Below are positions 53,122 through 62,094 of a DNA stretch of 64,000 nucleotides, in pieces (within the stretch, counting starts at the first letter, position 1; each line of letters opens with the position of its first letter). Origin of the DNA: Calothrix sp. NIES-2100. GTDB taxonomy: Bacteria > Cyanobacteriota > Cyanobacteriia > Cyanobacteriales > Nostocaceae. Location: assembly GCF_002368195.1 (NCBI RefSeq), contig NZ_AP018178.1, forward strand, positions 5,484,145 through 5,548,144, read 5' to 3'. Both the position numbers and the translations under genes were made by a program. The notes below the pieces were generated by a model. The model was given only the letters and a program-made list of their open reading frames with translations. It was not told the DNA's origin and made no database searches.

Positions 53122-54624
53122 CTACAAGCCCAAATCTACGGCAATTCTATGGGCGCAAGCAAAGCCAGAAAAGGCGACTGCGTTTAACCCCTGACCAGGA
53201 AAAGTACTATCCCCTACACAGTACAATCCCGGAATTGCTGTGCGATTAAATCGCATCCCCAATAACCCCCACAACTTGCGCCGGGGGATAGGCCCATAAG
53301 TCCCATCTTGTCGCCCCAAAAAACGGCGATGGGTGCGGGGTGTCCCTACTTCCAAATAATCCAAGCCAGCATTTAAACCAGGGAAGATTTGCTCTAATCG
53401 CTCAATCATTCGCCATGCGGCTGCTTCTTTACGCGCTTCATACTCAGTTTCACTTAGCCCCTGCCAATTATCTATCCAATCAGGGGTAAAAGCATGAATG
53501 ATGTGATAGCCTCTAGGAGCCAAGTCTGGGTCAAGTAAAGTGGGAATTGAAACAAAAATTGTGCCTTGGGAGACAGTCATTTCCTGCCAATCTTCTAACA
53601 ATATATGATGGCACTCGGTTCCTGGAGGCAGAACTGACTTTTCAACCCCCATGTGCAAACTCAAAAAGCTCGGAGATTTTTGGTAAGTTTGTTGCCACTT
53701 TTTCTCATTATGGGGTATTGACTCTACAGGTAATAATTTTTCAAAAGTATCCCAGCGTGTAGCGTTAGATACTATGCGTTTACCCTGATAGACTTCACCA
53801 TTAGCCAATTTTACGCCTACAGCTTTTCCTCGTTCAGTGAGAATCTGTGTAACTCTTGCTTGATATTGAATTGTTCCCCCAGCTTTTTCTAAACCCGCTA
53901 CCAATGTTTGCGCAATTTTTCCGACTCCGCCTTTAGGGTAATTAACTCCGCCATAGTGTCTATCAGAAAATACCATGCCCGCATTAATCATGGGTGTCAT
54001 ATTGGCTGGAACTACCGACCAGCAATAGCATTCCATATCTATAAATTGCAACAACTGGGGATCTTTGATGTAACGCCGCGCCACATCTCCCGCATTTTGC
54101 GGCAAATATTTAGCTAATCCCAGACAAGCTAAAGGATGCTGCAAAAATACTCGTAGCAAATACCGAGGTTCTTCTAATGACAACAAATCTATGCTGTTGA
54201 GGCAGTTAAAAACTTGCCAGCATTCGTCATAAAAACGACGAATCCCTACTTTTTCATGAGGAAAATAAGCAGTAAGATTTTGCAAAAATTTTTCATAAAC
54301 CCGGTCAACTTTCAAATTCAAACCATTGGGTAGATGGTAGTGAATCTGTACGGGATCGGCAATTGTTTCTAAGCTGACATTCACAGCATCAAGGGCGCGG
54401 GTGAGTAAATTTGTAGTTCCCTTAGACCCCATACCAAAAATCATTGATGCTCCCACATCAAAGCGATAACTCTGATGTTCAAAATAGCCTGCACTACCAC
54501 CTGGTATCACATAGCTTTCTAATACCAGCACTTTAGCTCCCTTTGCGGCTAACTGGGTTGCACTCACTAACCCACCAATCCCAGAACCAATGACAATTAC
54601 ATCAAACAAAGAACTAGAAGTCAT
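53122..54624 (-). CDS. crtH: prolycopene isomerase, carotenoid cis-trans isomerase
   Basis: A 500-residue FAD-dependent isomerase. The dinucleotide fold starts VIVIGSGIGGLVSATQLAA, followed by LESYVIPGGSAGYF and the GASMIFGMGSKGTTNL segment specific to CrtISO/CrtH. The C-terminal box with YCVGDSTFPGQGLNAVAFSG closes the FAD site. It converts poly-cis lycopene to the all-trans form in the carotenoid pathway, before cyclisation. The length fits the family. It is transcribed alone and convergent with the DUF2007 gene, which ends two bases away. No regulatory site is visible. Confidence 0.92.
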   Translation of the reverse strand: MTSSSLFDVIVIGSGIGGLVSATQLAAKGAKVLVLESYVIPGGSAGYFEHQSYRFDVGASMIFGMGSKGTTNLLTRALDAVNVSLETIADPVQIHYHLPNGLNLKVDRVYEKFLQNLTAYFPHEKVGIRRFYDECWQVFNCLNSIDLLSLEEPRYLLRVFLQHPLACLGLAKYLPQNAGDVARRYIKDPQLLQFIDMECYCWSVVPANMTPMINAGMVFSDRHYGGVNYPKGGVGKIAQTLVAGLEKAGGTIQYQARVTQILTERGKAVGVKLANGEVYQGKRIVSNATRWDTFEKLLPVESIPHNEKKWQQTYQKSPSFLSLHMGVEKSVLPPGTECHHILLEDWQEMTVSQGTIFVSIPTLLDPDLAPRGYHIIHAFTPDWIDNWQGLSETEYEARKEAAAWRMIERLEQIFPGLNAGLDYLEVGTPRTHRRFLGRQDGTYGPIPRRKLWGLLGMRFNRTAIPGLYCVGDSTFPGQGLNAVAFSGFACAHRIAVDLGL

Positions 54625-55027
54625 AATAATTCAAAATTAAATAGTCAGTTGTCAGTTATCAGTTGTCAGTTGTCATTGATTATTTCTTTGCGTCCCCGCA
54701 TCTGCTTGTCTCCCTCATCTCCATATTCTCTAAAGAGTGAATTTTTGCAAAAAAACCGGATTCTTAGATTTAAATTTTGAATTTGTTAATTTACCTGCCA
54801 AAAAAAGAGGGACAAGCCTGCTGCTGCTGGCTAATCCCGTCTGCCGATCCTTAAAGAGAGGAGAACACTTGATATTAATATAACCTTGATTGAGAATAGA
54901 TGTCAACTGTTAATGAAAAGAATTCTCAATAAATTTTCAGTTGTTGATTTTAGCTGCCAGTCAGAGGCAGGAGGGAGTATCATTATTCTTCAGTTCTTAT
55001 ATAATTAGAGACCGCGAGTTTTTGGCT
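54625..55027. other. intergenic region with short tandem repeat
   Basis: Divergent spacer between crtH and upp. A GTCAGTT-type heptamer run lies at 54644-54676. No gene is seen. A TTTTTGGC stretch precedes the upp ATG, but no promoter is assigned. Confidence 0.6.
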
Positions 55028-55678
55028 ATGACGCTACAACTGCGTGTTTATGTTCCACCCCATCCCTTGATTAAGCACTGGTTAACAGTTGCTCGTGATG
55101 CTGCCACGCCTTCAGTATTATTTCGGAGTGCGATGGTAGAGTTAGGAAGATGGTTGACCTATGAAGCAGCAAGAGAGTGGTTGCCGACGCAAGAAACAAC
55201 GGTGGAGACTCCTTTAGATTCTGCGCCAGCAACTGTGATTGATACACAAGTGCCTGTGGCAGTAGTACCGATTCTGCGGGCAGGTTTAGTGTTATTAGAA
55301 GGGGCACAAACTTTATTACCCTTAGCTTCGATTTATCATCTGGGCTTAGTGCGAGATGAAGAAACACTACAACCTTTGTGTTATTTAAATAAATTACCAG
55401 AAAAATTTGATCCTCAGACGCGGGTATTAATTACCGATCCAATGTTGGCTACGGGAGGTTCAATGATGGCAGCAATGGCAGAATTAACACAACGGGGTGT
55501 TGATCCAGCCTTAACGAGGATTGTCTGTGTAGTGGCGGCTCCCCCAGCTTTGCAAAAACTCAGTGCGGCTTATCCTGGTTTAATTATTTACACAGCGACG
55601 ATTGATGAACAAGTCAACGACGATGGGTTTATTGTACCGGGATTGGGAGATGCAGGCGATCGCACCTACGGGACTTAA
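55028..55678 (+). CDS. upp: uracil phosphoribosyltransferase
   Basis: A 216-residue enzyme converting uracil and PRPP to UMP in pyrimidine salvage. The PRPP-binding loop is LITDPMLATGGSMMAA near 142-157, and the uracil-binding C-terminus reads YTATIDEQVNDDGFIVPGLGDAGDRTYGT in part. Start at the ATG at 55028; a 29-residue extension to 54941 has no similarity and lacks a ribosome site. The length is near the 208-residue average. It is followed by the small YtxH-like gene 76 bases later. Confidence 0.94.
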   Translation: MTLQLRVYVPPHPLIKHWLTVARDAATPSVLFRSAMVELGRWLTYEAAREWLPTQETTVETPLDSAPATVIDTQVPVAVVPILRAGLVLLEGAQTLLPLASIYHLGLVRDEETLQPLCYLNKLPEKFDPQTRVLITDPMLATGGSMMAAMAELTQRGVDPALTRIVCVVAAPPALQKLSAAYPGLIIYTATIDEQVNDDGFIVPGLGDAGDRTYGT

Positions 55679-55754
55679 GCTACTATGCAGCTAGGGTAGG
55701 AAAATAACTTTAACTAGTGAAAAGTCCCAAAGTTTCGTCAAGGCGGTTAAGGAT

Positions 55755-56108
55755 ATGAGTCAGCGTGATGGTTTTGTCAGTGGATTTTTTGTCGGCGCAA
55801 TTTTCGGTAGTGTTGTGGGTGGCGCTCTAGGAGCCTTGATTGCTACTCGTCAAGATCAGGAATTAGCAGCAGATGAAGAAGCAGAACTGACTAATAACCA
55901 AGAAGAAGCGAGGAAAATAGCTGGAAAACGGCGTCAGATGCAACCTTCCTCAACAGAAGGGCTAGAAATGGAAACAGCAAGGCGATCGCTAGAAGACAAA
56001 ATTGCCCAGCTAAATGCCACAATAGATGAGGTACGCAAGCAACTCGGCAATGTCAATGGCACTTCACCGCAAGCCATAAATGAGCGTTCTTACACGAAAG
56101 ATTCTTAA
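55755..56108 (+). CDS. YtxH-like small membrane protein
   Basis: A 117-residue protein. The N-terminal helix (about 8-32) is a glycine zipper (GFFVGAIFGSVVGGALGALIA), followed by an acidic then charged coiled-coil region (about 35-95). GGATA before the ATG is a plausible weak ribosome site. It resembles the YtxH/gas-vesicle-associated type membrane proteins, whose role is unclear. The following gene encodes YggT, but a common function is not established. Confidence 0.8.
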   Translation: MSQRDGFVSGFFVGAIFGSVVGGALGALIATRQDQELAADEEAELTNNQEEARKIAGKRRQMQPSSTEGLEMETARRSLEDKIAQLNATIDEVRKQLGNVNGTSPQAINERSYTKDS

Positions 56109-56241
56109 AGACTAACGACGTGGTGAAAGCGCCCAATTGTGATGCTATATGCCAACACAAACCGCAGACACCATGACCTAGACTAAATTAAAATCTATGA
56201 TAAGACCTTGTTTGTCAAATTAGCAGAAAACCGAACTATCC

Positions 56242-56520
56242 ATGAATCTACTGATTACTACACTGGCTACTTTCATCCAGATTTATACTGTGTTGCTGAT
56301 TATTCGGGTTCTTTTGACCTGGTTCCCCAATATTGACTTTTATAGTCAACCATTTGCGGCTTTAGCTCAAATCACCGACCCTTATCTGAATCTTTTCCGC
56401 TCAATTATTCCTCCACTGGGCGGTATAGATTTTTCCCCTATCCTCGCTTTCTTAGCGCTGAATTTAGTTGGTGAGTTGTTGCAAAATTTAACTAGGCTGC
56501 CAATTGTTCAGGGGTTTTAG
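56242..56520 (+). CDS. YggT family membrane protein
   Basis: A 92-residue protein with two hydrophobic regions (about 1-25 and 65-88), and the conserved VLLTWFPNIDF and DPYLNLFRSIIPPLGGIDFSP motifs of YggT/Ycf19. Such proteins are conserved in cyanobacteria and chloroplasts and have been linked to cell or nucleoid organisation and to thylakoid biogenesis, but the mechanism is not settled. A strong hairpin lies 23 bases downstream. Confidence 0.9.
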   Translation: MNLLITTLATFIQIYTVLLIIRVLLTWFPNIDFYSQPFAALAQITDPYLNLFRSIIPPLGGIDFSPILAFLALNLVGELLQNLTRLPIVQGF

Positions 56521-56542
56521 TTAACACTCAAATACAGGCTGA

Positions 56543-56575
56543 TGTAGAGACGTTTTCATGTTAAACGTCTCTACA
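56543..56575. terminator. 13-bp stem hairpin between convergent genes
   Basis: TGTAGAGACGTTT and AAACGTCTCTACA form a perfect 13-bp stem around a 7-base loop, with ATTTTCATT after it. Both a terminator for YggT and a member of a known dispersed GTAGAGACG palindrome family of Nostocales are possible. Confidence 0.65.
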
Positions 56576-56604
56576 ATTTTCATTGTTCTCAATTCCCAGA
56601 CAGC

Positions 56605-57135
56605 TTACTTCCGAACCTGACCGCTAAACCCAGCAGCTTTAAACTGCTTCAGCTTCAACGGGGTTGGCTGATTTGCAGGTACAGAAATCCGCAGTTCAAA
56701 ATCACTGATACCTGGGGGAATTTCGGCGATAGAACCTAAACGGGTGCGGTTTTGTAGCACTGAGTCGTTGTTAGCATCATAAATCCGTCCGAAAATATCC
56801 GCATCATAGACGGTTTTATAAGTAGCATTTTCCGCCTTACCCGTGACAATAAAGCAGTTAGCCGCCCCAGAACCGCTACTAATGACAGCACCTTGTGCCA
56901 GTTCTGGTGGACAATCTTTATAAGAAATATCAAAGAGTTTAATTTGTGTCAGCGCTACAGCCGGGGGAGTAAATACCCAGAAAAAGACACCGATGAGACA
57001 GGAAATAAAGATTACCTTGATTTGTCTTAAGTACAAAGTCCCAATAGGTGCAAGTAATCGCTGTTGCACAGAGTAGTTTGACCTAGCTAAGCCTAGGAAA
57101 TTCAACCAAGATGTTATGCTGCTTTTGTTTTCCAT
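56605..57135 (-). CDS. membrane-anchored or secreted hypothetical protein
   Basis: A 176-residue protein I cannot place by function. One hydrophobic segment (about 38-62, VIFISCLIGVFFWVFTPPAVA) acts as a signal anchor. The soluble part has two cysteines (near 74 and 92) that could form a disulphide, YDADIFGRIYDANNDSVLQ, and ISVPANQPTPLKLKQFKAAGFSG at the end. It resembles conserved cyanobacterial proteins of unknown role. The gene faces the YggT gene; the hairpin between them is shared. Confidence 0.7.
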   Translation of the reverse strand: MENKSSITSWLNFLGLARSNYSVQQRLLAPIGTLYLRQIKVIFISCLIGVFFWVFTPPAVALTQIKLFDISYKDCPPELAQGAVISSGSGAANCFIVTGKAENATYKTVYDADIFGRIYDANNDSVLQNRTRLGSIAEIPPGISDFELRISVPANQPTPLKLKQFKAAGFSGQVRK

Positions 57136-57452
57136 ATCTCAAAAGTAATCTTATCGATGTTCCCTAGAGGTAATTTATTTTTTGGTATTTCCTAGATATA
57201 TCACTAAGGGACTGACAAATAAAAAAACATCCCAATCATAAATTTGCTTATCCTATCACTCGTAAGGGTGAGGGCGGAGTTTCCCTAGCCCTACAATCAA
57301 CCCAAAATTGACAGGGGGATGAGGCAACAAGAAAACAACTCAGCAATGACAAATGACTATTGACTATTGACATTCCTTACCAAAGATATTGGAGACTTTC
57401 ATTAAACTTTTGTAATAATTAGGGAAAATAACCCTTAACTTGTTATTAACAT
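57136..57452. other. intergenic spacer, nothing clear
   Basis: Divergent promoter region between the hypothetical protein and the next gene. A GACTATTGACTATTGAC short tandem run lies near 57352-57371. No open frame or hairpin of note. Confidence 0.5.
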
Positions 57453-58064
57453 ATGACTCCGGATGAGATTAAAGGAGCTTTGCAGGCAGCATTTAAGTGT
57501 TGTGATGTAGCCAGCTGTCCTCTCACTGACATGCAGAAACAGATATTACTGCAAGTGGTCGAGCAAATTCCCGGAAATTCTAACTTTGGAGTGATAGAGA
57601 TTGCTAATCCGTTAGATGAGTTGACTCCAGAAGAATTGACAGCATTTTTGCAGTTTGTCAAAACACAGGAACAGGAAAACGGTAATTGGAAAGCGCAATT
57701 GCTCAATGATTGGCTGAATGCGTCTGACTCTGGCGAAGTACAATTTATTCGGGAACGCTACGGTTTGCAATGGCTCAATCGCCTTCAGTCATATCATTTT
57801 GATAAATATGTTTATTTTGAGGATGCGCTAAAACTCAAAGCAGGCGATCGCATTGAAATTTCCAATGCGATGTGGGAATGGGTACAAGACGATGGCCCCT
57901 GTAAGCGAGAATGGTTTGACTGTCTGGTGCTGCAAGTCCAGGAAATTAACAATGGTAATGGTTCCTGTAGCAATTGCATTGTCCGCTTCAATAACGGGGC
58001 TGAATACGAAATTCAAGGAATTTACGAATGGAACCGTTATAATTGGCGCTGGTCTAAGAATTAG
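57453..58064 (+). CDS. conserved hypothetical protein, cysteine-containing
   Basis: A 203-residue cytoplasmic protein of unknown function. The first ATG is preceded by no strong ribosome site. N-terminal residues (KCCDVASCPL) and two C-terminal groups (GPCKREWFDC near 152 and GSCSNCIVRF near 173) carry cysteines, which suggests metal binding or disulphides. The C-terminal half, with VQDDGPCKREW and RFNNGAEYEI, resembles a small beta domain. The alpha/beta hydrolase gene starts 20 bases downstream in the same direction, so the two are probably cotranscribed. Confidence 0.7.
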   Translation: MTPDEIKGALQAAFKCCDVASCPLTDMQKQILLQVVEQIPGNSNFGVIEIANPLDELTPEELTAFLQFVKTQEQENGNWKAQLLNDWLNASDSGEVQFIRERYGLQWLNRLQSYHFDKYVYFEDALKLKAGDRIEISNAMWEWVQDDGPCKREWFDCLVLQVQEINNGNGSCSNCIVRFNNGAEYEIQGIYEWNRYNWRWSKN

Positions 58065-58084
58065 TCACAATACACATTTGCAAG

Positions 58085-59059
58085 ATGTTATCATCTATCA
58101 ACAGTATGATACTGTTAGCTACAACTTGCTATCAGGCGATCGCTTGCTTGATAGAAGATCGTCACTCTCCACCTGGTCAACTCATTGATGTAGGTGGCTA
58201 TAACTTGCACCTTTATACTGCGGGCGAATTTGGCCCGACAGTCGTCTTAGAACACAGTTTAGGCGGAATCGAAGGTTATTTACTGCTTCCAGAAATCGCC
58301 AAGCTAACACGAGTTTGTATCTACGATCGCGCTGGATACGGTTGGAGCGATCATAGTCCTTATCCGCGCACCAGTCAGCAAATTGTTACAGAACTCGATA
58401 ATCTGTTAACCAAAGCCGGAATTGAACCACCATTAATTCTCGTCGGAAATTCCTTTGGTAGCTATAACGTGCGGTTGTATGCACAGCAATTTCCCGAAAA
58501 AGTCATGGGGATAATACTTACCGATGGACTCCATGAGACAGCTATGTTGAAAATGCCGATGCATTTACAATGTTTGAAACTGTTTTTTCTCTCCGGCTTT
58601 GTGATGTCCTTTTTAGGCGCAACTCTCGGTATTGTGCGATTACTCAAAGCGATTGGTACATTTGAAGCGATCAAGCGCGAGTTAGGGAAATTTCCTCAAG
58701 AAACTTTAAAACCAGTTAAGCGTTCTTTCTGTCGTCCCAAACACTGGATTACCATGAGTCGGGAAATCTTAAATCTCGATACTAGTAGTCGCCAAGTTGA
58801 ATCAGCCAATTATTTTGGTGCATTACCGATAGTTAGTATTAAAGCCAATACTTTTTTCCATCCTTCGCCTTGGACGTTATTTCTACCTAGTAGAGCAGCG
58901 AATCTTTTACGAGAGCAAATGCACGATGAATTACTCAACTTATCAAAAAATTGTGTGCAACTGCAAGCCGATCGCAGTAGCCATTTTGTCTGGATTGACC
59001 AACCAGAAGTGATTGTGACGGCGATTTTGCATATTCTGAAAAATTGCGATCGCAATTAA
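58085..59059 (+). CDS. alpha/beta hydrolase
   Basis: A 324-residue alpha/beta-fold hydrolase. The oxyanion region is VVLEHSLGGIEGY, the nucleophile Ser lies in VGNSFGSYNVRLY near residue 142, and the catalytic histidine is in SSHFVWIDQP near 305. VCIYDRAGYGWSDHSP is typical of the esterase/haloalkane-dehalogenase-like group. An N-terminal hydrophobic stretch (about 5-22) might be a membrane anchor or signal. The substrate is unknown. A second ATG at 58106 would shorten the start by seven residues. Confidence 0.85.
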   Translation: MLSSINSMILLATTCYQAIACLIEDRHSPPGQLIDVGGYNLHLYTAGEFGPTVVLEHSLGGIEGYLLLPEIAKLTRVCIYDRAGYGWSDHSPYPRTSQQIVTELDNLLTKAGIEPPLILVGNSFGSYNVRLYAQQFPEKVMGIILTDGLHETAMLKMPMHLQCLKLFFLSGFVMSFLGATLGIVRLLKAIGTFEAIKRELGKFPQETLKPVKRSFCRPKHWITMSREILNLDTSSRQVESANYFGALPIVSIKANTFFHPSPWTLFLPSRAANLLREQMHDELLNLSKNCVQLQADRSSHFVWIDQPEVIVTAILHILKNCDRN

Positions 59060-59124
59060 TATTAACTAAGTTGTTATATAGCGTTTCTCTCTCAAGTGAC
59101 GTAGGGGAACCCCTTTCCCCATTG

Positions 59125-59306
59125 GTGTCAACTTAAGTCAAAACGCTTATTCCACAGGCATTTTACCCCACCCCTCAATCCCCTCCCCGCAAGCGGGGAG
59201 GGGAGGTTTTGCGCCAGCAAAACTGGGGTGGGGTAACGCGGATCTTGATGGTAGGTGATTTAATTCAAAATTAAGTCTTGATAAGGGTTTCACGTTAAGT
59301 TGACAC
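59125..59306. repeat. palindromic element with 12-bp terminal inverted repeats
   Basis: GTGTCAACTTAA (59125-59136) is matched by TTAAGTTGACAC (59295-59306). The core has an 11-bp GC-rich stem, CCCCTCCCCGC (59180-59190) with GCGGGGAGGGG (59193-59203). No coding frame; a non-autonomous MITE-like repeat is the likely nature. Confidence 0.65.
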
Positions 59307-59920
59307 AGGTGCCCTTTCCCCCTATCCCCAGAGGGGGACCCGATACCCCCAACCCCTCAATTTATCGAGCAGCAACCAGCCCTTCAGAAAGCCCTCCAGT
59401 TTCAGCAGTCGCTTATGGGGAGCCACTGCGTTGCTCTGGACACAGCGCTGGGCGGCTTTTCCGATTTGAAGCTACGACTTAAAACATAAATAAACTTAAT
59501 AATAAATTAAATATATAAAATTAATTACTTATATACTACCTCTTGCTACAATCCTTTCTCTGGCTCATTTACAGAAATATGAAGTGAAGATGTGACTTAG
59601 TGAAACTTTTTCAGAAAGGAGTAATCGAAAATATAGTGATTGTATAGTAAACTGCTTGGTTAACAGCATTTTTTCATTTGGCATAGGTGGTTGATTTATA
59701 CCAGGCTTTCCTACTAGTAAATTTTACTGTCTTATCTTTCTCAATAATTGTCTTAAGTGTCTTATCTGTCCTTGCATTGGCTTTTTTGAAATGTGATTAT
59801 ATTGTTATTAAGGTAATGCGATCGCTATACGAATGTATCATTTATCTTTCTTGAATTCTTTTTAACCAATTCATACTACCTTCCCATGCGGATAATAAGT
59901 AGCTCAACCTAAATAAATAT

Positions 59921-60030
59921 CATATAGCATTTTTTAATCACATGAGGTACATCATAGCCCCCTCCTCGCTTGCGGGGAGGGGGTTGGGGGTGGGGTTTCT
60001 GTACCTCACTTGACAGAGAAACGCTATATG
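59921..60030. repeat. 110-bp MITE-like element with terminal inverted repeats
   Basis: The outer arms begin CATATAGC and end GCTATATG. The inner TGAGGTACA (59943-59951) matches TGTACCTCA (60000-60008). The centre holds CCTCCTCGCTTGCGGGGAGG, a near copy of the 59180-59203 core in opposite orientation. Non-coding. Confidence 0.7.
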
Positions 60031-60034
60031 CTTT

Positions 60035-60126
60035 TGTCATTGCGTAAAGCCTTCTCTTCTCCCAAGGGGAGACGCTACGCGAACGAGACGCTGCGCGAAC
60101 GGCATAGCTTCGCGAACGCAATGACA
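60035..60126. repeat. element with 11-bp inverted ends and three internal 16-17-bp direct repeats
   Basis: TGTCATTGCGT (60035-60045) and ACGCAATGACA (60116-60126) are exact complements. Inside, GAGACGCTACGCGAAC and GAGACGCTGCGCGAAC lie in tandem, followed by GGCATAGCTTCGCGAAC. The last shares its first 13 bases exactly with the repeat inside the transposase pseudogene. Confidence 0.7.
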
Positions 60127-61079
60127 TCTTACGTTTTTTTTGGTTGACCTACTTAACACCCAAGTTGCTAGTTATCAAAAACCGCCTATTTTTCAACACA
60201 AAAATATAATATTTTGTATTTTAAACATACTTTTTGTTTCCTACAAATACAATTATGGGACACTAACTAACAACTTACGTTGATACACAGAAATCCTCTA
60301 CGATATCCGTTTTGGGCTACAGTAGCGAGTGGCTAGTACCGCTGTGGAGTAAGTCAAAATTCTACCTCTCGCAAGTCGGAGTGTCAAAAGTCAAAAGTAT
60401 TGTATTTTGGGCTTTTACGTCATTTGAAATAGGTATGTTTATTTCTGCCATATCGCTGTTTATAAAATATCTATCTTTAGATATAGTTTGTTAAAAATTC
60501 TCAGTTACTTAGTACATTTTGCATAATAGATTGACTGAATTTTATTTACATATCTTATAATATACGCAACTTTTATGTTATGTTTTGTATAGTATTATTA
60601 AACAAGCAACCAGTAATTTTTTGTTTGTTGGTAATTTAAGTAGCTCAATTTAGCGCTATCAAGCTAATTTAAGCCAAATTAGGAATTTTTTTTACATACA
60701 ACAATTCCTTAAGAAAGTTAAAGTTTTGTTTTATTAGCTTCAGATATATCTAAATTCTGACTTTTCAGAAGTTACTCTAGCCGTTCACCACTGGCAAATT
60801 CCCATGCTGCTACTTAACAATCTGCAAAGGCTAAAAGGCTGGATAAGGATAGATTTTAATATTGGCAAACTTGTAGAGATCGGGGGTGACTGAGTAAGCT
60901 AATGGTATACATATAGTTACTCAATACTTACTCACTTTGATTTATATATTCCTACGTCGTTCTTTTGTGTTGCTTCGGTCATAAGAACAAGTATGTCTAA
61001 ATAGTAGATTTACATTCCTAAATCCCAAAATGCTACACATTAGCCAGAAAGACAAATAGTCCAACTAACACTATTGGAA

Positions 61080-62045
61080 ATGTTCAAAGATAAACTAAAA
61101 TTTCCACAAGAACAGTTATTTTTAACACCAACTACGGTAGCATTTATTTCCTTAGTAGTCGGCTTAATAGCTTTATCTTTCTCGCCAATTCTGATTAGGT
61201 TGAGCGAAGTTGAACTCGGCCCAAATGCCACCATCTTTAATCGCTTCTGGATCTCTACTGTTGCCTTTGCCCTGTGGAATGGATTTACAACAGCGCAAAA
61301 TCGCCTGTCTCATAGCGAACCAAAACAGCAAGTTTATACAATCCGCCTAATCTTGCTCTTGCTAGGAGTAGGGTTTGTGATGTTTGCTACTCTTATTCTC
61401 TGGGCTTGGTCATTAAATCAGACCAGCGTCGCTAACTCCACGCTAATGCACAATTTGGCTCCAGTGTTCACTGTTTTAGCGGGGTGGTTAATCTGGGGAA
61501 AGCGCTTTGACGCTAGATTTTTGATGGGTATGTTTGTCTCCATGATCGGAGCTTGTATACTAGCCTACCATGACTTTTCATCTGTTGGTGACAAATTCCA
61601 AGGAGATATATTGGCATTACTATCAGCCGGTTTTCTTGGTCTATACCCCCTCATCGTCGAAGAACTACGAACTCAATTGAGTCCCATCGCGATCATGACT
61701 TGGTGTTCTGCAATCGGCACTCTTTTCCTTTTTCCAATTGTTATACTCACTGAAGATAAAATTTTTCCTTATTCATTGAATGGATGGCTGACCGTAATTT
61801 CCCTAGCTTTGATATGTCAAATACTAGGACTGGGACTTTATGCTTATTGTCTCAAAAAACTATCTTCAGGATTTGTTTCCTTGTGCGATTTGTTTGTTCC
61901 AGTCCTTAGCACTCAGGGAGCTTGGGTTATCTTTTCAGAAAATATCAACGTAGCTACCTTGATAAGTTTTGCTGTGATTGTGTTGGGCATATATATAACT
62001 TCATCTAGCAAATCTGCTATCAAGTCAGAGGTTGAATCAGTTTAG
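61080..62045 (+). CDS. EamA/DMT-superfamily transporter
   Basis: A 321-residue membrane protein with about ten helices and two EamA repeats (about 20-150 and 175-310). Examples of helices are LIALSFSPILIRLSEVELGP, then LMHNLAPVFTVLAGWLIWGKRF, and SGFVSLCDLFVPVLSTQGA, each typical of the drug/metabolite exporter family. The ATG at 61080 is used; a TTG at 61074 would add two residues. Next to the dioxygenase and NRPS genes, it is a candidate exporter of the peptide product, its self-resistance, or a precursor transporter. The 49-base gap to the next gene suggests cotranscription. Confidence 0.85.
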   Translation: MFKDKLKFPQEQLFLTPTTVAFISLVVGLIALSFSPILIRLSEVELGPNATIFNRFWISTVAFALWNGFTTAQNRLSHSEPKQQVYTIRLILLLLGVGFVMFATLILWAWSLNQTSVANSTLMHNLAPVFTVLAGWLIWGKRFDARFLMGMFVSMIGACILAYHDFSSVGDKFQGDILALLSAGFLGLYPLIVEELRTQLSPIAIMTWCSAIGTLFLFPIVILTEDKIFPYSLNGWLTVISLALICQILGLGLYAYCLKKLSSGFVSLCDLFVPVLSTQGAWVIFSENINVATLISFAVIVLGIYITSSSKSAIKSEVESV

Positions 62046-62094
62046 AAGATTAGAAATTGTAGTCAATTGTTAACTATAACAATTTTTACCTGTT

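Larger units (their letters stand above)
59060..61079. other. 2-kb gene-free region with nested palindromic elements
   Basis: No credible gene lies between the hydrolase and the EamA gene. At least three palindromic elements are visible (59125-59306, 59921-60030, 60035-60126). A 28-base sequence at 59076-59103 recurs in inverted orientation at 60002-60029 with two mismatches, so the ends bracket a 950-bp segment. A further GGGGAGCCACTGCGTTGCTC patch lies at 59416-59436. The rest, 60130-61079, is AT-rich and shows nothing clear. The promoter of the peptide cluster probably lies here. Confidence 0.65.

Noticed and set aside
55071..55367. 98-codon minus-strand frame inside upp
   Set aside because: It lies wholly within the well-supported upp gene and has no independent evidence.
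60312..60494. 60-codon plus-strand frame with a hydrophobic end
   Set aside because: It starts without a clear ribosome site in a region of decayed repeats; composition is like the surrounding non-coding DNA.
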